This document shows positions 15,262-24,819 of a stretch of 35,255 nucleotides of DNA, piece by piece (positions within the stretch are counted from its first letter, which is position 1; each line of letters begins with the position of its first letter). A program made the translations under genes and the position numbers. Source of the stretch: a virus; the IMG/VR virus record IMGVR_UViG_3300030118_002796, positions 1 to 35,255 of that record. One strand, given 5' to 3'. The notes under the pieces are model-generated. The model was not told the DNA's origin. It was given only the letters and a program-made list of their open reading frames with translations, and did not search any database.

Positions 15262-16170
15262 ATGGGTGCAGCAGCAAATCCAAGTATGATTCAAGCGCTA
15301 GGAACTAATAATTCTGGCGGTGGTTTATCTAACCGCGCAATGACGCCAGTGGGAAGCGGTGAGCCTTTAAATAGACTTGGCGTTGCTCAACGTGTTGGAG
15401 AGAGCCAAGCAGATTACGATGCGCGAAGTGGTATAACCCCAAGGCCAAGCGGTGTTGGAGGAGGTATGGGCGCACCTCAAAATATTACCCCTGCAACTGG
15501 TGTAGAACCTAGAGGCGGCGGAGCAAGCCCTGCTCCATCAGGTGGTGGTATGGGTCTAAACAATCCATACAATCAAGCATCAATGGCGCAAATGGGAGCC
15601 TTATCAACTTATTCAAATCCTGCGGCTGCGGCTGCTAATATGATGAATCCATATAATCAACAAGTTGTTGATGCGACTCTTAGAGATGTTGGCAATGCCT
15701 CACAGATGGCTATGAATAATCTAGATGCCCAAGCACAACAGGCAGGGGCTTTTGGTGGTTCTAGGCATGGCATTGCAATGGCAGAATTAGGTAAAGGATT
15801 TAATCAGCAGGCGCTTGATCAAGTTTCAAGATTAAGGCAGCAAGGCTATAATCAATCAATGAACGATGCATTTAGAGCCGCACAAGGGTTGCAAAGTGCT
15901 GGACAACAATCATTTGGTTACGGTCAAGCAATACAAAACCAACAAATGCAACAGGGCGGTATGCAGCAGGCGCTAATGCAACAATTAATTAACGCTGCTA
16001 AAGGTCAGTATGGTGGTTATACTGATGCGCCAATGAATAAACTCCAGTTACCACTTGCTGCGCTAGGCGTTGCTCCAAAACCTGAAAGCAGCACCACGAC
16101 TAAGGACATGGGGATTTATGATTACTTAACGGCTGGAGCAAGTGCATTGTATGGTACGCCAACATTTTGA
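15262..16170 (+). CDS. Internal virion/ejection protein, 302 aa
   Basis: Gly/Pro/Ser-rich first 100 residues, then Ala/Gln/Met-rich helices. The core NPYNQQVVDATLRDVGN...AGAFGGSRHGIAMAE is a signature I know from marine podovirus internal proteins thought to be released with DNA. Gln-rich run (QNQQMQQGGMQQALMQQ) near residues 225-245. Expected in the capsid interior or tail tube. Start at ATG 1 nt after the previous stop; the ribosome site (GAGGGGTAAGTAAC) is acceptable. Confidence 0.75.
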   Translation: MGAAANPSMIQALGTNNSGGGLSNRAMTPVGSGEPLNRLGVAQRVGESQADYDARSGITPRPSGVGGGMGAPQNITPATGVEPRGGGASPAPSGGGMGLNNPYNQASMAQMGALSTYSNPAAAAANMMNPYNQQVVDATLRDVGNASQMAMNNLDAQAQQAGAFGGSRHGIAMAELGKGFNQQALDQVSRLRQQGYNQSMNDAFRAAQGLQSAGQQSFGYGQAIQNQQMQQGGMQQALMQQLINAAKGQYGGYTDAPMNKLQLPLAALGVAPKPESSTTTKDMGIYDYLTAGASALYGTPTF

Positions 16171-16180
16171 GGTGATATAA

Positions 16181-17290
16181 ATGGTTTCTAGTTTTGATTG
16201 GAGAGATGCCGCAGGAATGGTTGCTAGGTTTAGCAATCAGTTAAGACTTGAGCCAGATGACGGTTTGGAAGCTGCTATGCAGACAATAGAACAGCAAAGA
16301 ACTGCTCAGCGCGGTAAAAATAAAACTATAGAGTATTTAAAAGGTTTGGGTACGCCTATGGGTGATAGGCTTGCTGGCATGGTTGACACAGGTGTATTTG
16401 CTCCGAATGACGCTTTTAAAATTATGTTTGATATGGAGCAAGATGCAAAAAAGAAACAAGATGCGTTTGCATTAGCTGAATTTACAAACAAGCTTGCTAT
16501 GCAAAGAGATGCGGCAAAACCTTCAAAATTATCAACATATGATAAAAAATATGCTGCTTTACTTGGGGCTGGAACCCCAGATGATTTGGCAAAAGGTCTT
16601 GCTTCAGGAAGATTAATAACGCAACAAAATCCTCAAACAGGACTGACTATTGTTTTTGATACTGTGTCGCAAACACAATATACTCTTCCAGATCAAGTTA
16701 CTTCTCAAGTAAATCAAGCTGAAACAAGATTTAATGAAGATGAGGAATTGCTAGGTGAGTTTGATAAATTAAATATAAGATCGGCATTAGGCTTAAAAGG
16801 ATGGTTTAATAATAAATTAAATCTTGTATCGGATGCTGTAGGCGCAGGAAATATTTCTCCTGAATCTGGTGAAGTTGTTGCAGCAATGAAAGTTTTAGAG
16901 TTATCAACTTTAGCTTTAGCTGATACACAATTTGCAGGAAAACCTACAAATTTCGTAAGAGAACAGGTGGCAGATAAATTAACTATACCTCCTTCAGAAA
17001 TATTTACTGGTCCAGCAGGAGCTTTAAATAAAGCAAAAAGTGTTATTCGTATGCTTGAAAAAACTCTTCAGGAAACAGATATTATAAAAGCAGACGTAAA
17101 TGCAACTTCTGATGCAAGAAAGGAAGCTAGTGATGCTCAGCCTCAAGTTAAAAATTTACTTGCTAGTTATAGGTCTCTTGCAAAAGCTTTAGAAAATAAC
17201 ATCCCAACAACATCTGAAACATTTGAAGTTTCACCTGAAGATGCTGCTCTTATTCAGCAGGTTCTTGATGAGGCAGAGCGAGGTTTATAA
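16181..17290 (+). CDS. Internal virion protein, 369 aa
   Basis: Mostly helical, charged protein with no signal sequence and no catalytic motif recognised; a helical run with MEQDAKKKQDAFALAEF near residue 85-100 and a C-terminal helix (SPEDAALIQQVLDEAE). Position between two ejection-type proteins and before the portal suggests an internal core protein. GAGG ribosome site before ATG; 2 nt separate it from the 865-aa gene. Confidence 0.65.
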   Translation: MVSSFDWRDAAGMVARFSNQLRLEPDDGLEAAMQTIEQQRTAQRGKNKTIEYLKGLGTPMGDRLAGMVDTGVFAPNDAFKIMFDMEQDAKKKQDAFALAEFTNKLAMQRDAAKPSKLSTYDKKYAALLGAGTPDDLAKGLASGRLITQQNPQTGLTIVFDTVSQTQYTLPDQVTSQVNQAETRFNEDEELLGEFDKLNIRSALGLKGWFNNKLNLVSDAVGAGNISPESGEVVAAMKVLELSTLALADTQFAGKPTNFVREQVADKLTIPPSEIFTGPAGALNKAKSVIRMLEKTLQETDIIKADVNATSDARKEASDAQPQVKNLLASYRSLAKALENNIPTTSETFEVSPEDAALIQQVLDEAERGL

Positions 17291-17292
17291 TA

Positions 17293-19890
17293 ATGGCTTC
17301 TGTAGAATTTAATGATGTTATGAAAGCTTTAAGAATTGCAAGGTCTAAGGGTGACAACGATAAGGCTCTAAGACTTGCAAGATTAGCAGACTCTATGATG
17401 AACGATAAGCCTAAGAATGTTGGTTCTTTTAGGTCTGTAATGGGGCAAATTAACAAAGAAATTGCAGAAGGTGTAGGCGGTTTAGTAGATTTTATAAATC
17501 CATTTGATAAATATACGGGATCGGCAGAGCAAGGTTTAAAAAACTTAATGGAATCGTCAAACATAAGTGTTGCTGATAGGGAAGCTGAAGGATTAAGAGA
17601 AAGTGCAGGGGCAGGGCTAGGAAGGGCTGCTGCTGCGGTTGTTCCTATAGCAAAAGGTGTTCAGGCATTGCAGGGTGTTGGCGGTTTAACTGGCAGGGTA
17701 GCTCAATCTGTGTTTCCATCCATAGCTAGCACAGGTGGCGTTGGGGCAGAATTATTAGCAGGCGCAGGCGCAGGAGCAGCGCAAGAGGAGGCTAGGCGTA
17801 GAGGTTACGGTGATACTGTTCAGGGTATAGCTGGTGTGGCTGGTGGTTTGGGCGCAGGATTAGCTCCTGCTACAGCTAGAGGTGCTGGCTCTCTTGCTGC
17901 AAATAGTATTGCAGGTCGATTTTTAAAAGGTGGCACTGATAAAGTAAAGTCAACAATAGCTCCATTTACTGAAGCTGGAGCAATGCCATTAGCTTCTCAA
18001 AGAGTGCAAACTGGTGTAGGTGGTAGGGCTGAAGCTGAAAGAATTGCTGATACCGAGCTTACACCTAGTTTATTAAATTTAACTCCTGCGGCAAAAAGTG
18101 GTAATGAGTTTTTAGCAAGACTAGAGCGTGGCGCTATGGATAGAGATGCAGCGCTAAAGAGCAGAATAGAAGAAAGAAGATTAACAGCAGATGATGCAGC
18201 AAGAGCAGAGCTTACGCCTGAAGGTAATGTTTCTGATACGCAATCTTTTGTAACGGAAAGAATTGAATCTTTCACTAAAGCTATGAATGGCTTTATCAAG
18301 TCGGCTCAAGATAATGCTGTTGCAAAAATATCCAGCGAGGGCGCTGATGATGTTCAAGCTAGTGTTATTTTAGCTAACGAACTTTCTGCTGCTAGAAATG
18401 CGGCAAGGTCTAGGCGAAATGAACTTTGGGATAAAATAGACAAAGACCAAGTAATTCCTGCACCACAATCAAGTGCAGCCGTTTTATCTCAGAAAGAAAC
18501 TTTAGGAGCTTTTTCTGAAAAAGATGTTCCTCAAGCAATAAATCAGTTTCGCACAAAATATGCTAAAAAAGGTGAGGATATAAAAGTAAGAGATTTACTT
18601 GATTTATATTCAAAGCTTAGAGCTACAGCTAGAGATGCTTCTTCTGGAGAAAATCCAAACAGCAACATGGCAAGGTTAGCTAATGAGATAGCTCCAATTA
18701 TTTTGAAAGATTTGGATAATGTAGATGCTTCAACATTGCTAGGTAAGCAAATAGCTGATGCGAGAGACTTTACAAAAATATATCACGATAAGTTTTCTCG
18801 TGGAACTGTTGGTCAAATAATGGCTAAAAAATCAACAGGTGATCCTAAAATAAGAGATGAGTTAACCCTAGAAAAGTCTCTTGATAGAGGTAGCAGAACA
18901 GAAAGAGAGCTTGCTGCTAGAGATTTATCTGATGCGTTGGAAGGTAGGGGTGACGAGGGAATAGGTGCAATAGCAACCTTTTTAAGGTCTAGGTTTGACG
19001 ATGAGGCTTTTCCTAACAACCAATATAATCAAGCAAATGCTCAAAGATTTTTAGATAAATATAGTAGAGTTTTGTCTGATGATTCTTTTGGTTCTGTCAG
19101 GGCTGATATTGATAGTGCAATAAAGTCTCAGCAAAAAGTTGCAAATGTTACAGAAAAGGCGACTGCTGCACAAACTGCTGCAACTACAGAAAAAGGAAAT
19201 ACTTTATTAAAATTTGCGTCAGTAAACCCAAATACAGCTATTGATCAAATATTATCTTCAGCTAACCCTAAACTTGCTATGGCCTCTTTATTAAAGACAG
19301 CTAAAAAAGATGCTACTGGTCAAGCACTTGCAGGTATAAAATCAGCTTTATCTCAAAGAATATTAGACAGGTCTATCTCAAGATTAGATGTTGTTAGAGG
19401 TATAGACACTGCAACCTCAGAAGTAAGGGGAACTAAGGTAGCAGAGATTTTAAGAAATAAAGATTTTATGAGCATTGCTAGACAGGTTTATTCTAATGCA
19501 GAGTTAAATAGATTAAAGATATTATCAAGAGAACTTCAAAAACTTGATATAACTAGAGTTGGTTCTGATGCTGGAATTGATCCATTTCCTACAAATAAAC
19601 TTGTTGAAATTATAGGAAGAATTTTAGGTGCTAGATATGGCGCTTCACTTGGCGGTAATACGGCTGGTGGCGGTTTGCAAGGCGCTCAAATTGTTTCAGG
19701 AAGAGTAAGAGACTATTTAGCAAGGTTAACAACTAACAAGGCAGAACAGTTATTAATGAGGGCTGTTGAGGATGAAGAGTTAATGAGAACCTTACTTTTA
19801 AATGCAACGCAGCCTAAAAACTTTGCAAGAATAGAAAGAAGTTTAGCGCCTTACTTGGTTGGAACTGCGGCAGGTCTAGAGGAGCAATAG
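17293..19890 (+). CDS. Large internal virion/DNA ejection protein, 865 aa
   Basis: Largest protein of the window. About residues 95-215 are Gly/Ala-rich with several weakly hydrophobic helices (GVGGLTGRVAQS, GAELLAGAGAGAAQEEA, GIAGVAGGLGAGLAP), as in ejection proteins that insert in the host envelope. The remainder is long charged alpha-helix. No lytic transglycosylase motif was seen. It ends directly before the portal gene, whose AGGAG site lies in its last codons. Function by position and composition. Confidence 0.7.
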   Translation: MASVEFNDVMKALRIARSKGDNDKALRLARLADSMMNDKPKNVGSFRSVMGQINKEIAEGVGGLVDFINPFDKYTGSAEQGLKNLMESSNISVADREAEGLRESAGAGLGRAAAAVVPIAKGVQALQGVGGLTGRVAQSVFPSIASTGGVGAELLAGAGAGAAQEEARRRGYGDTVQGIAGVAGGLGAGLAPATARGAGSLAANSIAGRFLKGGTDKVKSTIAPFTEAGAMPLASQRVQTGVGGRAEAERIADTELTPSLLNLTPAAKSGNEFLARLERGAMDRDAALKSRIEERRLTADDAARAELTPEGNVSDTQSFVTERIESFTKAMNGFIKSAQDNAVAKISSEGADDVQASVILANELSAARNAARSRRNELWDKIDKDQVIPAPQSSAAVLSQKETLGAFSEKDVPQAINQFRTKYAKKGEDIKVRDLLDLYSKLRATARDASSGENPNSNMARLANEIAPIILKDLDNVDASTLLGKQIADARDFTKIYHDKFSRGTVGQIMAKKSTGDPKIRDELTLEKSLDRGSRTERELAARDLSDALEGRGDEGIGAIATFLRSRFDDEAFPNNQYNQANAQRFLDKYSRVLSDDSFGSVRADIDSAIKSQQKVANVTEKATAAQTAATTEKGNTLLKFASVNPNTAIDQILSSANPKLAMASLLKTAKKDATGQALAGIKSALSQRILDRSISRLDVVRGIDTATSEVRGTKVAEILRNKDFMSIARQVYSNAELNRLKILSRELQKLDITRVGSDAGIDPFPTNKLVEIIGRILGARYGASLGGNTAGGGLQGAQIVSGRVRDYLARLTTNKAEQLLMRAVEDEELMRTLLLNATQPKNFARIERSLAPYLVGTAAGLEEQ

Positions 19891-21993
19891 ATGGAATTAA
19901 AAGCTAAAACAGATCGTGAAATAGAGACTATTGTTCAGAACGCTATAGATGATGCTGTAGACTTTGTTGAGAGCGAAATATCTCAAGATAGAATAACTTC
20001 TCAGCGTTATTACGATGGTGAGGTTGATATAGGCTATGAGGATGGTCGCAGTAAGGTAGTTGCAACTAAGGTTCGGGATGTTGTGCGTGCGATTAAACCC
20101 AGTCTAATGCGTGTGTTTTTAAGCACAGCTAGGCCAGTAGAGTTTATGCCTCATGGTCCTGAAGACGTAAATATGGCAGAGCAGGCCACTGATTATGTTC
20201 ACTACGAGTTTCAGCGTAGCAATGGTTATAGGGTGTTGAATGATGCGTTTCACGATGCGCTAATCAAAAAGCAAGGTATAGTTAAGGCTTACTTTGAGGA
20301 AACTCCTACAGCAGAAATATATACTTACACAAACCTATCTGATGATGAGTATACGTTTTTAGTGCAGGATGACGATGTAACGGTTCTTGAGCATACTGTC
20401 GAGCAGGAGATGAGTATGGATGAGCAAGGTGTTGAGATAAGCACACCTGTTCATTCTGCTAAAGTATCGCGTAGAGAAACTACTGGCAGACTTCGTATAG
20501 AAAGCGTACCGCCAGAAGAGTTTTTTGTAGATAGAAATGCAAGAACTATGCAGGATGCTCATGTTGTTGTGCATAGATCAGAAATGAGAGCAAGTGATCT
20601 TATAGCTATGGGCTTTGATTCAGAAGTAGTTCTTGACCTAGATAGCTTTGACGCAGGCACAGAAATGACTGAGGCAGAGCGTATTGAGCGACAAGGTTAT
20701 GAAGATGATTTTAACGAAACAAGCTCTGATCCATCTATGAGGCAAGTCACTGTTACAGAGGCTTATATGAGGATGGACGTAGACGGAACAGGGGTTGCTG
20801 TGTTGCATAGATTTCTATGCGGTGGAACAAAGTACAAATTGCTAGATTATGAGTTAGCAGACGAATTACCTTTTGCAAAATTTGAAGTAGACCCTGAACC
20901 CCACACATTCTATGGCAGAAGTATAGCAGATTTAGTTATAGATGATCAGGACGCAGCAACCTCTATTTTAAGAGGTATATTAGACAATGTAGCTATGACT
21001 AATAATCCTAGAGTTGGTATAGTTGATGGCGCAGTAAATATAGATGATGTCTTAAATAATGAGATAGGCGCTATTGTTCGTATGCGTCAGGCTGGCGCAG
21101 TACAGGATTTAGCTGTGCCTTTTACAGCAGGCCAGACGCTAGGCGCACTAACTTATCTAGATCAGCTTGTAGAGGGCAAGACAGGCGTTACTAAGGCCTC
21201 TATGGGTTTAGACCCTGATGCTATGCAGTCTACAACAAAAGCGGCTGTACAGGCTACTGTGCAAGCTGCTGCTGGGCAAGTAGAGGTAATGGTTCGCAAC
21301 CTAGCTGATGGCGCAAGAGACTTGTTTGGCTTAATGTTAAGATTGCTGCAAAAGAATATGGAAGACGGCGCGATGATGCGTATGAATGGGCGCTTTCAGC
21401 CTGTTGATCCTAAAGCTTTTGACATAGATATGGACGTTACCATTAATGTAGGTCTAGGTACTGGTAGAGAGGAAGAAAAAACAAACTCTTTAGCAATGGC
21501 TTTGCAGCAGCAAACTATGATTTATCAGACATATGGCCCTATGAATGGCTTAGTATCGCTTACAAACATCCGCAATACTCTTGCAGATATGTTAGCCTCT
21601 AGCGGTATTAGAAACGCAGATAGATACTTTGCACCAATTACACCAGAGATAGAAGCGCAGTTATTACAAATGCAACAGCAACAGCAAGCGGCAATGGCGC
21701 AACAAGGCCAGCCACAAGATCCTGCTGCTGTTATGGCGCAAGCAGAACAAGTGAAAGCGCAAACTAGAGCGCAAGTTGACTTACAAAAAGCGCAAATGGA
21801 TGATGCTAGAAAACGTGAAGAAATGGCTATGCAGGATGATTTTAAACGGGATCAAATGGCACAGAACTTATATGTTGATGCAGCTAGAACATTAGGTCAA
21901 TACGGATCAACTGTAGATGTAGCTAGAATAAAAGCAGAGCAAGAAAGAGAGCGGCAAATAAATGATATGACCGCCAGAGCAGCAGGCTTATGA
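19891..21993 (+). CDS. Portal protein (P22-like)
   Basis: 700 aa, the expected length. N-terminal RYYDGEVD...DGRSKVVATKVRDVVRAIKPSLMRVF matches P22-like portals; further typical parts are ESVPPEEFFVDRNAR, YGRSIADLVIDDQ and the helical core near residues 360-480. The last 130 residues are Gln/Met-rich coiled coil (QMQQQQQAAMAQQ), likely the barrel that reaches into the capsid. Forms the dodecameric ring through which DNA is packaged. AGGAG 7 nt before ATG. Overlaps the next gene by ATGA. Confidence 0.9.
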   Translation: MELKAKTDREIETIVQNAIDDAVDFVESEISQDRITSQRYYDGEVDIGYEDGRSKVVATKVRDVVRAIKPSLMRVFLSTARPVEFMPHGPEDVNMAEQATDYVHYEFQRSNGYRVLNDAFHDALIKKQGIVKAYFEETPTAEIYTYTNLSDDEYTFLVQDDDVTVLEHTVEQEMSMDEQGVEISTPVHSAKVSRRETTGRLRIESVPPEEFFVDRNARTMQDAHVVVHRSEMRASDLIAMGFDSEVVLDLDSFDAGTEMTEAERIERQGYEDDFNETSSDPSMRQVTVTEAYMRMDVDGTGVAVLHRFLCGGTKYKLLDYELADELPFAKFEVDPEPHTFYGRSIADLVIDDQDAATSILRGILDNVAMTNNPRVGIVDGAVNIDDVLNNEIGAIVRMRQAGAVQDLAVPFTAGQTLGALTYLDQLVEGKTGVTKASMGLDPDAMQSTTKAAVQATVQAAAGQVEVMVRNLADGARDLFGLMLRLLQKNMEDGAMMRMNGRFQPVDPKAFDIDMDVTINVGLGTGREEEKTNSLAMALQQQTMIYQTYGPMNGLVSLTNIRNTLADMLASSGIRNADRYFAPITPEIEAQLLQMQQQQQAAMAQQGQPQDPAAVMAQAEQVKAQTRAQVDLQKAQMDDARKREEMAMQDDFKRDQMAQNLYVDAARTLGQYGSTVDVARIKAEQERERQINDMTARAAGL

Positions 21994-22226
21994 CAGCAGA
22001 AATAAGAATACAGGCAGAAGATGCCAAAAGGTTAAAAAACGATACTGCTTTTACGCAGTTTGTTGAGGATGTTCGTAATGAGCAAATTAGGCTTTTTACG
22101 ACTAGCGATGCTCAAGACGTTGAGCAACGTGAAGAGGCGCACGCTATTTTGCGTGCATTAAACAAGATCGAAGTGCAACTTGACGCTGCAATAGCAGCAG
22201 AGACACTATTAGATCGTAAGCAATAG
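21990..22226 (+). CDS. Small conserved protein between portal and scaffold, 78 aa
   Basis: Charged, mostly helical protein (RLKNDTAFTQFVEDVRNEQIRLF... ending LLDRKQ). ATGA overlap with portal indicates translational coupling. Similar short proteins occupy this slot in related marine phages; function is not known to me. Possibly a head-assembly helper. Confidence 0.65.
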   Translation: MTAEIRIQAEDAKRLKNDTAFTQFVEDVRNEQIRLFTTSDAQDVEQREEAHAILRALNKIEVQLDAAIAAETLLDRKQ

Positions 22227-22236
22227 GAGCAGCACC

Positions 22237-23214
22237 GTGGAAGCGACTGACACAATAGAAAGCGCACTTGATAAAATCATAGCGCCAGCGCAAGAAGAAA
22301 CAGGCGAAACTAATCAAGTTGAGGAAGAAACAACTGTAAGTCCAGAGGCCGATGAGGTTGAGTTGGAAGCAGTAGAAGAAACTGAGGAGCTTGATGAGCT
22401 AGAGGTATCTGAAGAAGATATTGAGGATGCCGAAATTGAAGCAGATGACATTGAAGAAGAAACTGTTGAGCCAGAGTATTACACCGTTAAATCTGACGGC
22501 AAGGAAGAAAAGGTAACGCTAGAGCAGTTAAAGCAAGATTTTTCAGGTCAAAGAGCAATACAAAATAGATTTCAAGAATTAGCTCAAATGCGTAAGCAAC
22601 TTGAGCAAAAATTCAGCGAAGTCTCGCAACGTGAGCAAACGGTAAATCAGCTTTACAATCAATCGCAACAGCAAGGCTTTATGTCACCACCTCAGTTACC
22701 AGATGCAAATCTGGCAGAGAGTGACCCCATAGCTTATATGGAGCAAAGGGCAAAGTACGATGCTGATATGCAGAGTTACCAGCAGCAACAGATGCAAATG
22801 CAACAATTGCAATATCAACAACAGCAGCAAGCTGATGAGCAGCACCAAGCTTTTGTTAGAGAGCAAGGCGAAATAATCAGAAGCAAAATTCCTGAACTGG
22901 CTGACCCAGCAAAGAGTCAAACTCACTGGCAGTCACTAATGAGTAGCGCTAAAGAGTATGGCTTCAGCGATGATGAAATCGCAGCTACATCCGATGCTAG
23001 ATACATACAGATGGCAAATGACGCTATGAAGTATCGTAGAATTGTTGCAAATCGCAAAAAGGCAGAAGCCAAAGGCAAGAAAGCCAAACCTGTTGTAAAG
23101 GCTGGTGCTAAGAAAGTAGCTGACCCTCAAGGCACACAAATGCGTAAGCAACAGCAAAGGTTGCAAAAAAGCGGTCGAATTGAAGATGCAATCGACTTGA
23201 TCATGAGAACTTAG
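22237..23214 (+). CDS. Capsid scaffolding protein
   Basis: 325 aa; GTG start with AGGAG 7 nt upstream. The N-terminal 80 residues are extremely acidic (EEVELEAVEETEELDELE-like), followed by a short beta segment (YYTVKSDGKEEKVTLEQL), a long Gln-rich coiled coil (about 110-210, QQQQMQMQQLQYQQQQQ) and a basic C-terminus (KKAEAKGKKAKPVVKAG) that can bind capsid protein. This charge layout and the position between portal and capsid gene fit a scaffold. Expected to be lost from the mature head. Confidence 0.85.
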   Translation: MEATDTIESALDKIIAPAQEETGETNQVEEETTVSPEADEVELEAVEETEELDELEVSEEDIEDAEIEADDIEEETVEPEYYTVKSDGKEEKVTLEQLKQDFSGQRAIQNRFQELAQMRKQLEQKFSEVSQREQTVNQLYNQSQQQGFMSPPQLPDANLAESDPIAYMEQRAKYDADMQSYQQQQMQMQQLQYQQQQQADEQHQAFVREQGEIIRSKIPELADPAKSQTHWQSLMSSAKEYGFSDDEIAATSDARYIQMANDAMKYRRIVANRKKAEAKGKKAKPVVKAGAKKVADPQGTQMRKQQQRLQKSGRIEDAIDLIMRT

Positions 23215-23229
23215 CATTAACTTAATGCT
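23213..23229 (+). other. Hairpin between scaffold and capsid genes
   Basis: AGCATTAA (23213-23220) and TTAATGCT (23222-23229) are perfect complements around one base, starting within the stop region of the scaffold gene. The stem is AT-rich with no U-run, so it is more likely a processing or 5'-protecting hairpin for capsid mRNA than a terminator. Confidence 0.35.
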
Positions 23230-23254
23230 TTAAGCCGTTGAAAGGACAGAAAAA

Positions 23255-24211
23255 ATGGCACAACCTACAAATACATTCGACAGCTATGATGCTGTTGGTA
23301 TTAGGGAAGATTTGAGTGATATTATCACTAACGTCAGCCCTGAAGAAACTCCATTCCATACAAAGTGTCGTAAGACTACTGCAAAGAACACTTTGGTAGA
23401 ATGGCAGACCGATGCGTTACGCAGTAGCGCGAGTAATGCGCACATTGAGGGCGATGAGACTACTGCCAATGCAATGACTGCAACAAGCCGTCTGAACAAC
23501 AGAACACAGATTTTCAAAAATGCTGTGACTGTTCCAGATACGGATGAGGGTCTAGACAAGGCAGGACGCCAGCGTGAGATGGCTTATCAGGTGCTAAAAA
23601 TTGCAAAAGAGCAAAAATTAGACATCGAAAAAGCACTCTTTGATAATAACGCAAAAGTAGCAGGCAACTCCTCTACTGCACGCGAATTAGCTGGTGCGCC
23701 TTCTTGGATGATTACAAACGTAGACTTCCAATCAGGTAACTCTGGTGCTAACCCAACTGGTGACGGTACTGACGCTCGAACAGACGATGGTACTCCAACA
23801 GCGTTTTCACAAACCAAATTTGACACAGTTATGCAGTCAATTTGGGAGAACGGGGGGAACCCAGACAGTGTATATTTATCTGCATTTCAGATGAATAAAG
23901 CATTGGCGTTCACTGGTAACAACAACCAACGCTCAAATGTACAAGGCGGCGATGAGCGTGTTATCAAATCGCTTGCGGTATATGTCACACCTTGGGGTAC
24001 TGTGGAGTTCATCCCAAGCCGCGAGAACAGATCGCGTGACGTATTCATCATGCAGGATGATATGTGGGAAGTTGCTGTACTACGTCCAACTAAAAACGTA
24101 GAGCTTGCAAAAACAGGCGATAGCAGCAAACGACAAGTTGTAACTGAGCTTACACTGTGCGCTAAAAATGAAAAAGCAAACGGTATTATTGCTGACAATA
24201 CAACTTCATAA
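23255..24211 (+). CDS. Major capsid protein (SU10/DUF5309-type)
   Basis: 318 aa. The opening (NTFDSYDAVGIREDLSDIITNVSPEETPF) and VEWQTDAL near residue 48-55 are hallmarks of the SU10-like major head protein family with the HK97 fold. Central DKAGRQREMAYQVLKIAKEQKLDIEKALF is the long helix; the C-terminal RDVFIMQDDMWEVAVLRPTKNVELAKTGD is also conserved. Forms the capsid shell. AAAGGAC precedes ATG; the strong terminator at 24223-24248 follows, which fits high, separate expression. Confidence 0.92.
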   Translation: MAQPTNTFDSYDAVGIREDLSDIITNVSPEETPFHTKCRKTTAKNTLVEWQTDALRSSASNAHIEGDETTANAMTATSRLNNRTQIFKNAVTVPDTDEGLDKAGRQREMAYQVLKIAKEQKLDIEKALFDNNAKVAGNSSTARELAGAPSWMITNVDFQSGNSGANPTGDGTDARTDDGTPTAFSQTKFDTVMQSIWENGGNPDSVYLSAFQMNKALAFTGNNNQRSNVQGGDERVIKSLAVYVTPWGTVEFIPSRENRSRDVFIMQDDMWEVAVLRPTKNVELAKTGDSSKRQVVTELTLCAKNEKANGIIADNTTS

Positions 24212-24222
24212 TAAGATAATGG

Positions 24223-24248
24223 GTAGGGGCAGTTTTGCCCCTACTTTT
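24223..24248 (+). terminator. Rho-independent terminator after capsid gene
   Basis: GTAGGGGC (24223-24230), 6-nt loop, GCCCCTAC (24237-24244), then TTTT. A perfect GC-rich 8-bp stem with a short U-run, 11 nt after the capsid stop codon. It probably gives partial termination before the downstream head and lysis genes. Confidence 0.9.
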
Positions 24249-24262
24249 AAAAGGAGAAAGAA

Positions 24263-24523
24263 ATGAAGGTATTAGTAAAAGATAGAAGTATCTCAACATC
24301 TCAAGGTATTTTTAGAAATGGTGATGAGGTTGAGTTACCCGATGCAGAAGTTAAAAAGATCATGGTTATGAAGCCTTCGGCATTTGAAATATTAAAAGCA
24401 GAAACTAAGCCTAAAGCTGCTAAGAAAACTACCGCAAAAAAAAAGAGAGCAAGAAATAAAGACGGCACTCTAAAAGCGGATGACCCTAGCACGCCAGAAA
24501 ATGAGGCTTGGGAAGATGCCTAG
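24263..24523 (+). CDS. Small head-region protein, 86 aa
   Basis: N-terminal half beta-like (MKVLVKDRSISTSQGIFRNGDEVELPD), then a Lys/Ala-rich linker (KPKAAKKTTAKKKRA) and an end RNKDGTLKADDPSTPENEAW, which I recognise as a conserved tail of short phage proteins near the capsid gene. May be a minor head or completion protein. AAAAGGAG before ATG. Overlaps the next gene by 8 nt. Confidence 0.7.
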   Translation: MKVLVKDRSISTSQGIFRNGDEVELPDAEVKKIMVMKPSAFEILKAETKPKAAKKTTAKKKRARNKDGTLKADDPSTPENEAWEDA

Positions 24524-24818
24524 CCACTCTACTAAAATCAAAGAGACAGTTACCTTTAATGATGACAAGATGATCATCAAGAATACTTATGACGCAACGC
24601 ATATGTTAAAAGATGCAGAGCAGGCAAGAGAAGTAACTGGCAATGATTTTGGTTCAGATTATAAGCACGTTGGGAATGTTGATATGGCATTGCTCAACGT
24701 GTGGCTAAAAGAAGCTGGTGTACAATGGGCAGATACCCAAGCTGTTAAGGATGTGTTAAAACGTAAGTTAATGAGTAACGAGTTTAACAAGCTTAGAGTT
24801 TGGGAAGGCAGTTACTAA
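24516..24818 (+). CDS. Conserved small phage protein, 100 aa
   Basis: Start chosen at the ATG 9 nt after GAGG; earlier in-frame codons lie in the previous gene. Contains DDKMIIKNTYDATHMLKDAEQAR and a C-terminal WLKEAGVQWADTQAVKDVLKRKLMS...KLRVWEGSY, a layout found in marine podoviruses after the capsid gene. Possibly a minor virion protein; function unknown. Confidence 0.7.
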   Translation: MPSHSTKIKETVTFNDDKMIIKNTYDATHMLKDAEQAREVTGNDFGSDYKHVGNVDMALLNVWLKEAGVQWADTQAVKDVLKRKLMSNEFNKLRVWEGSY

Positions 24819-24819
24819 C

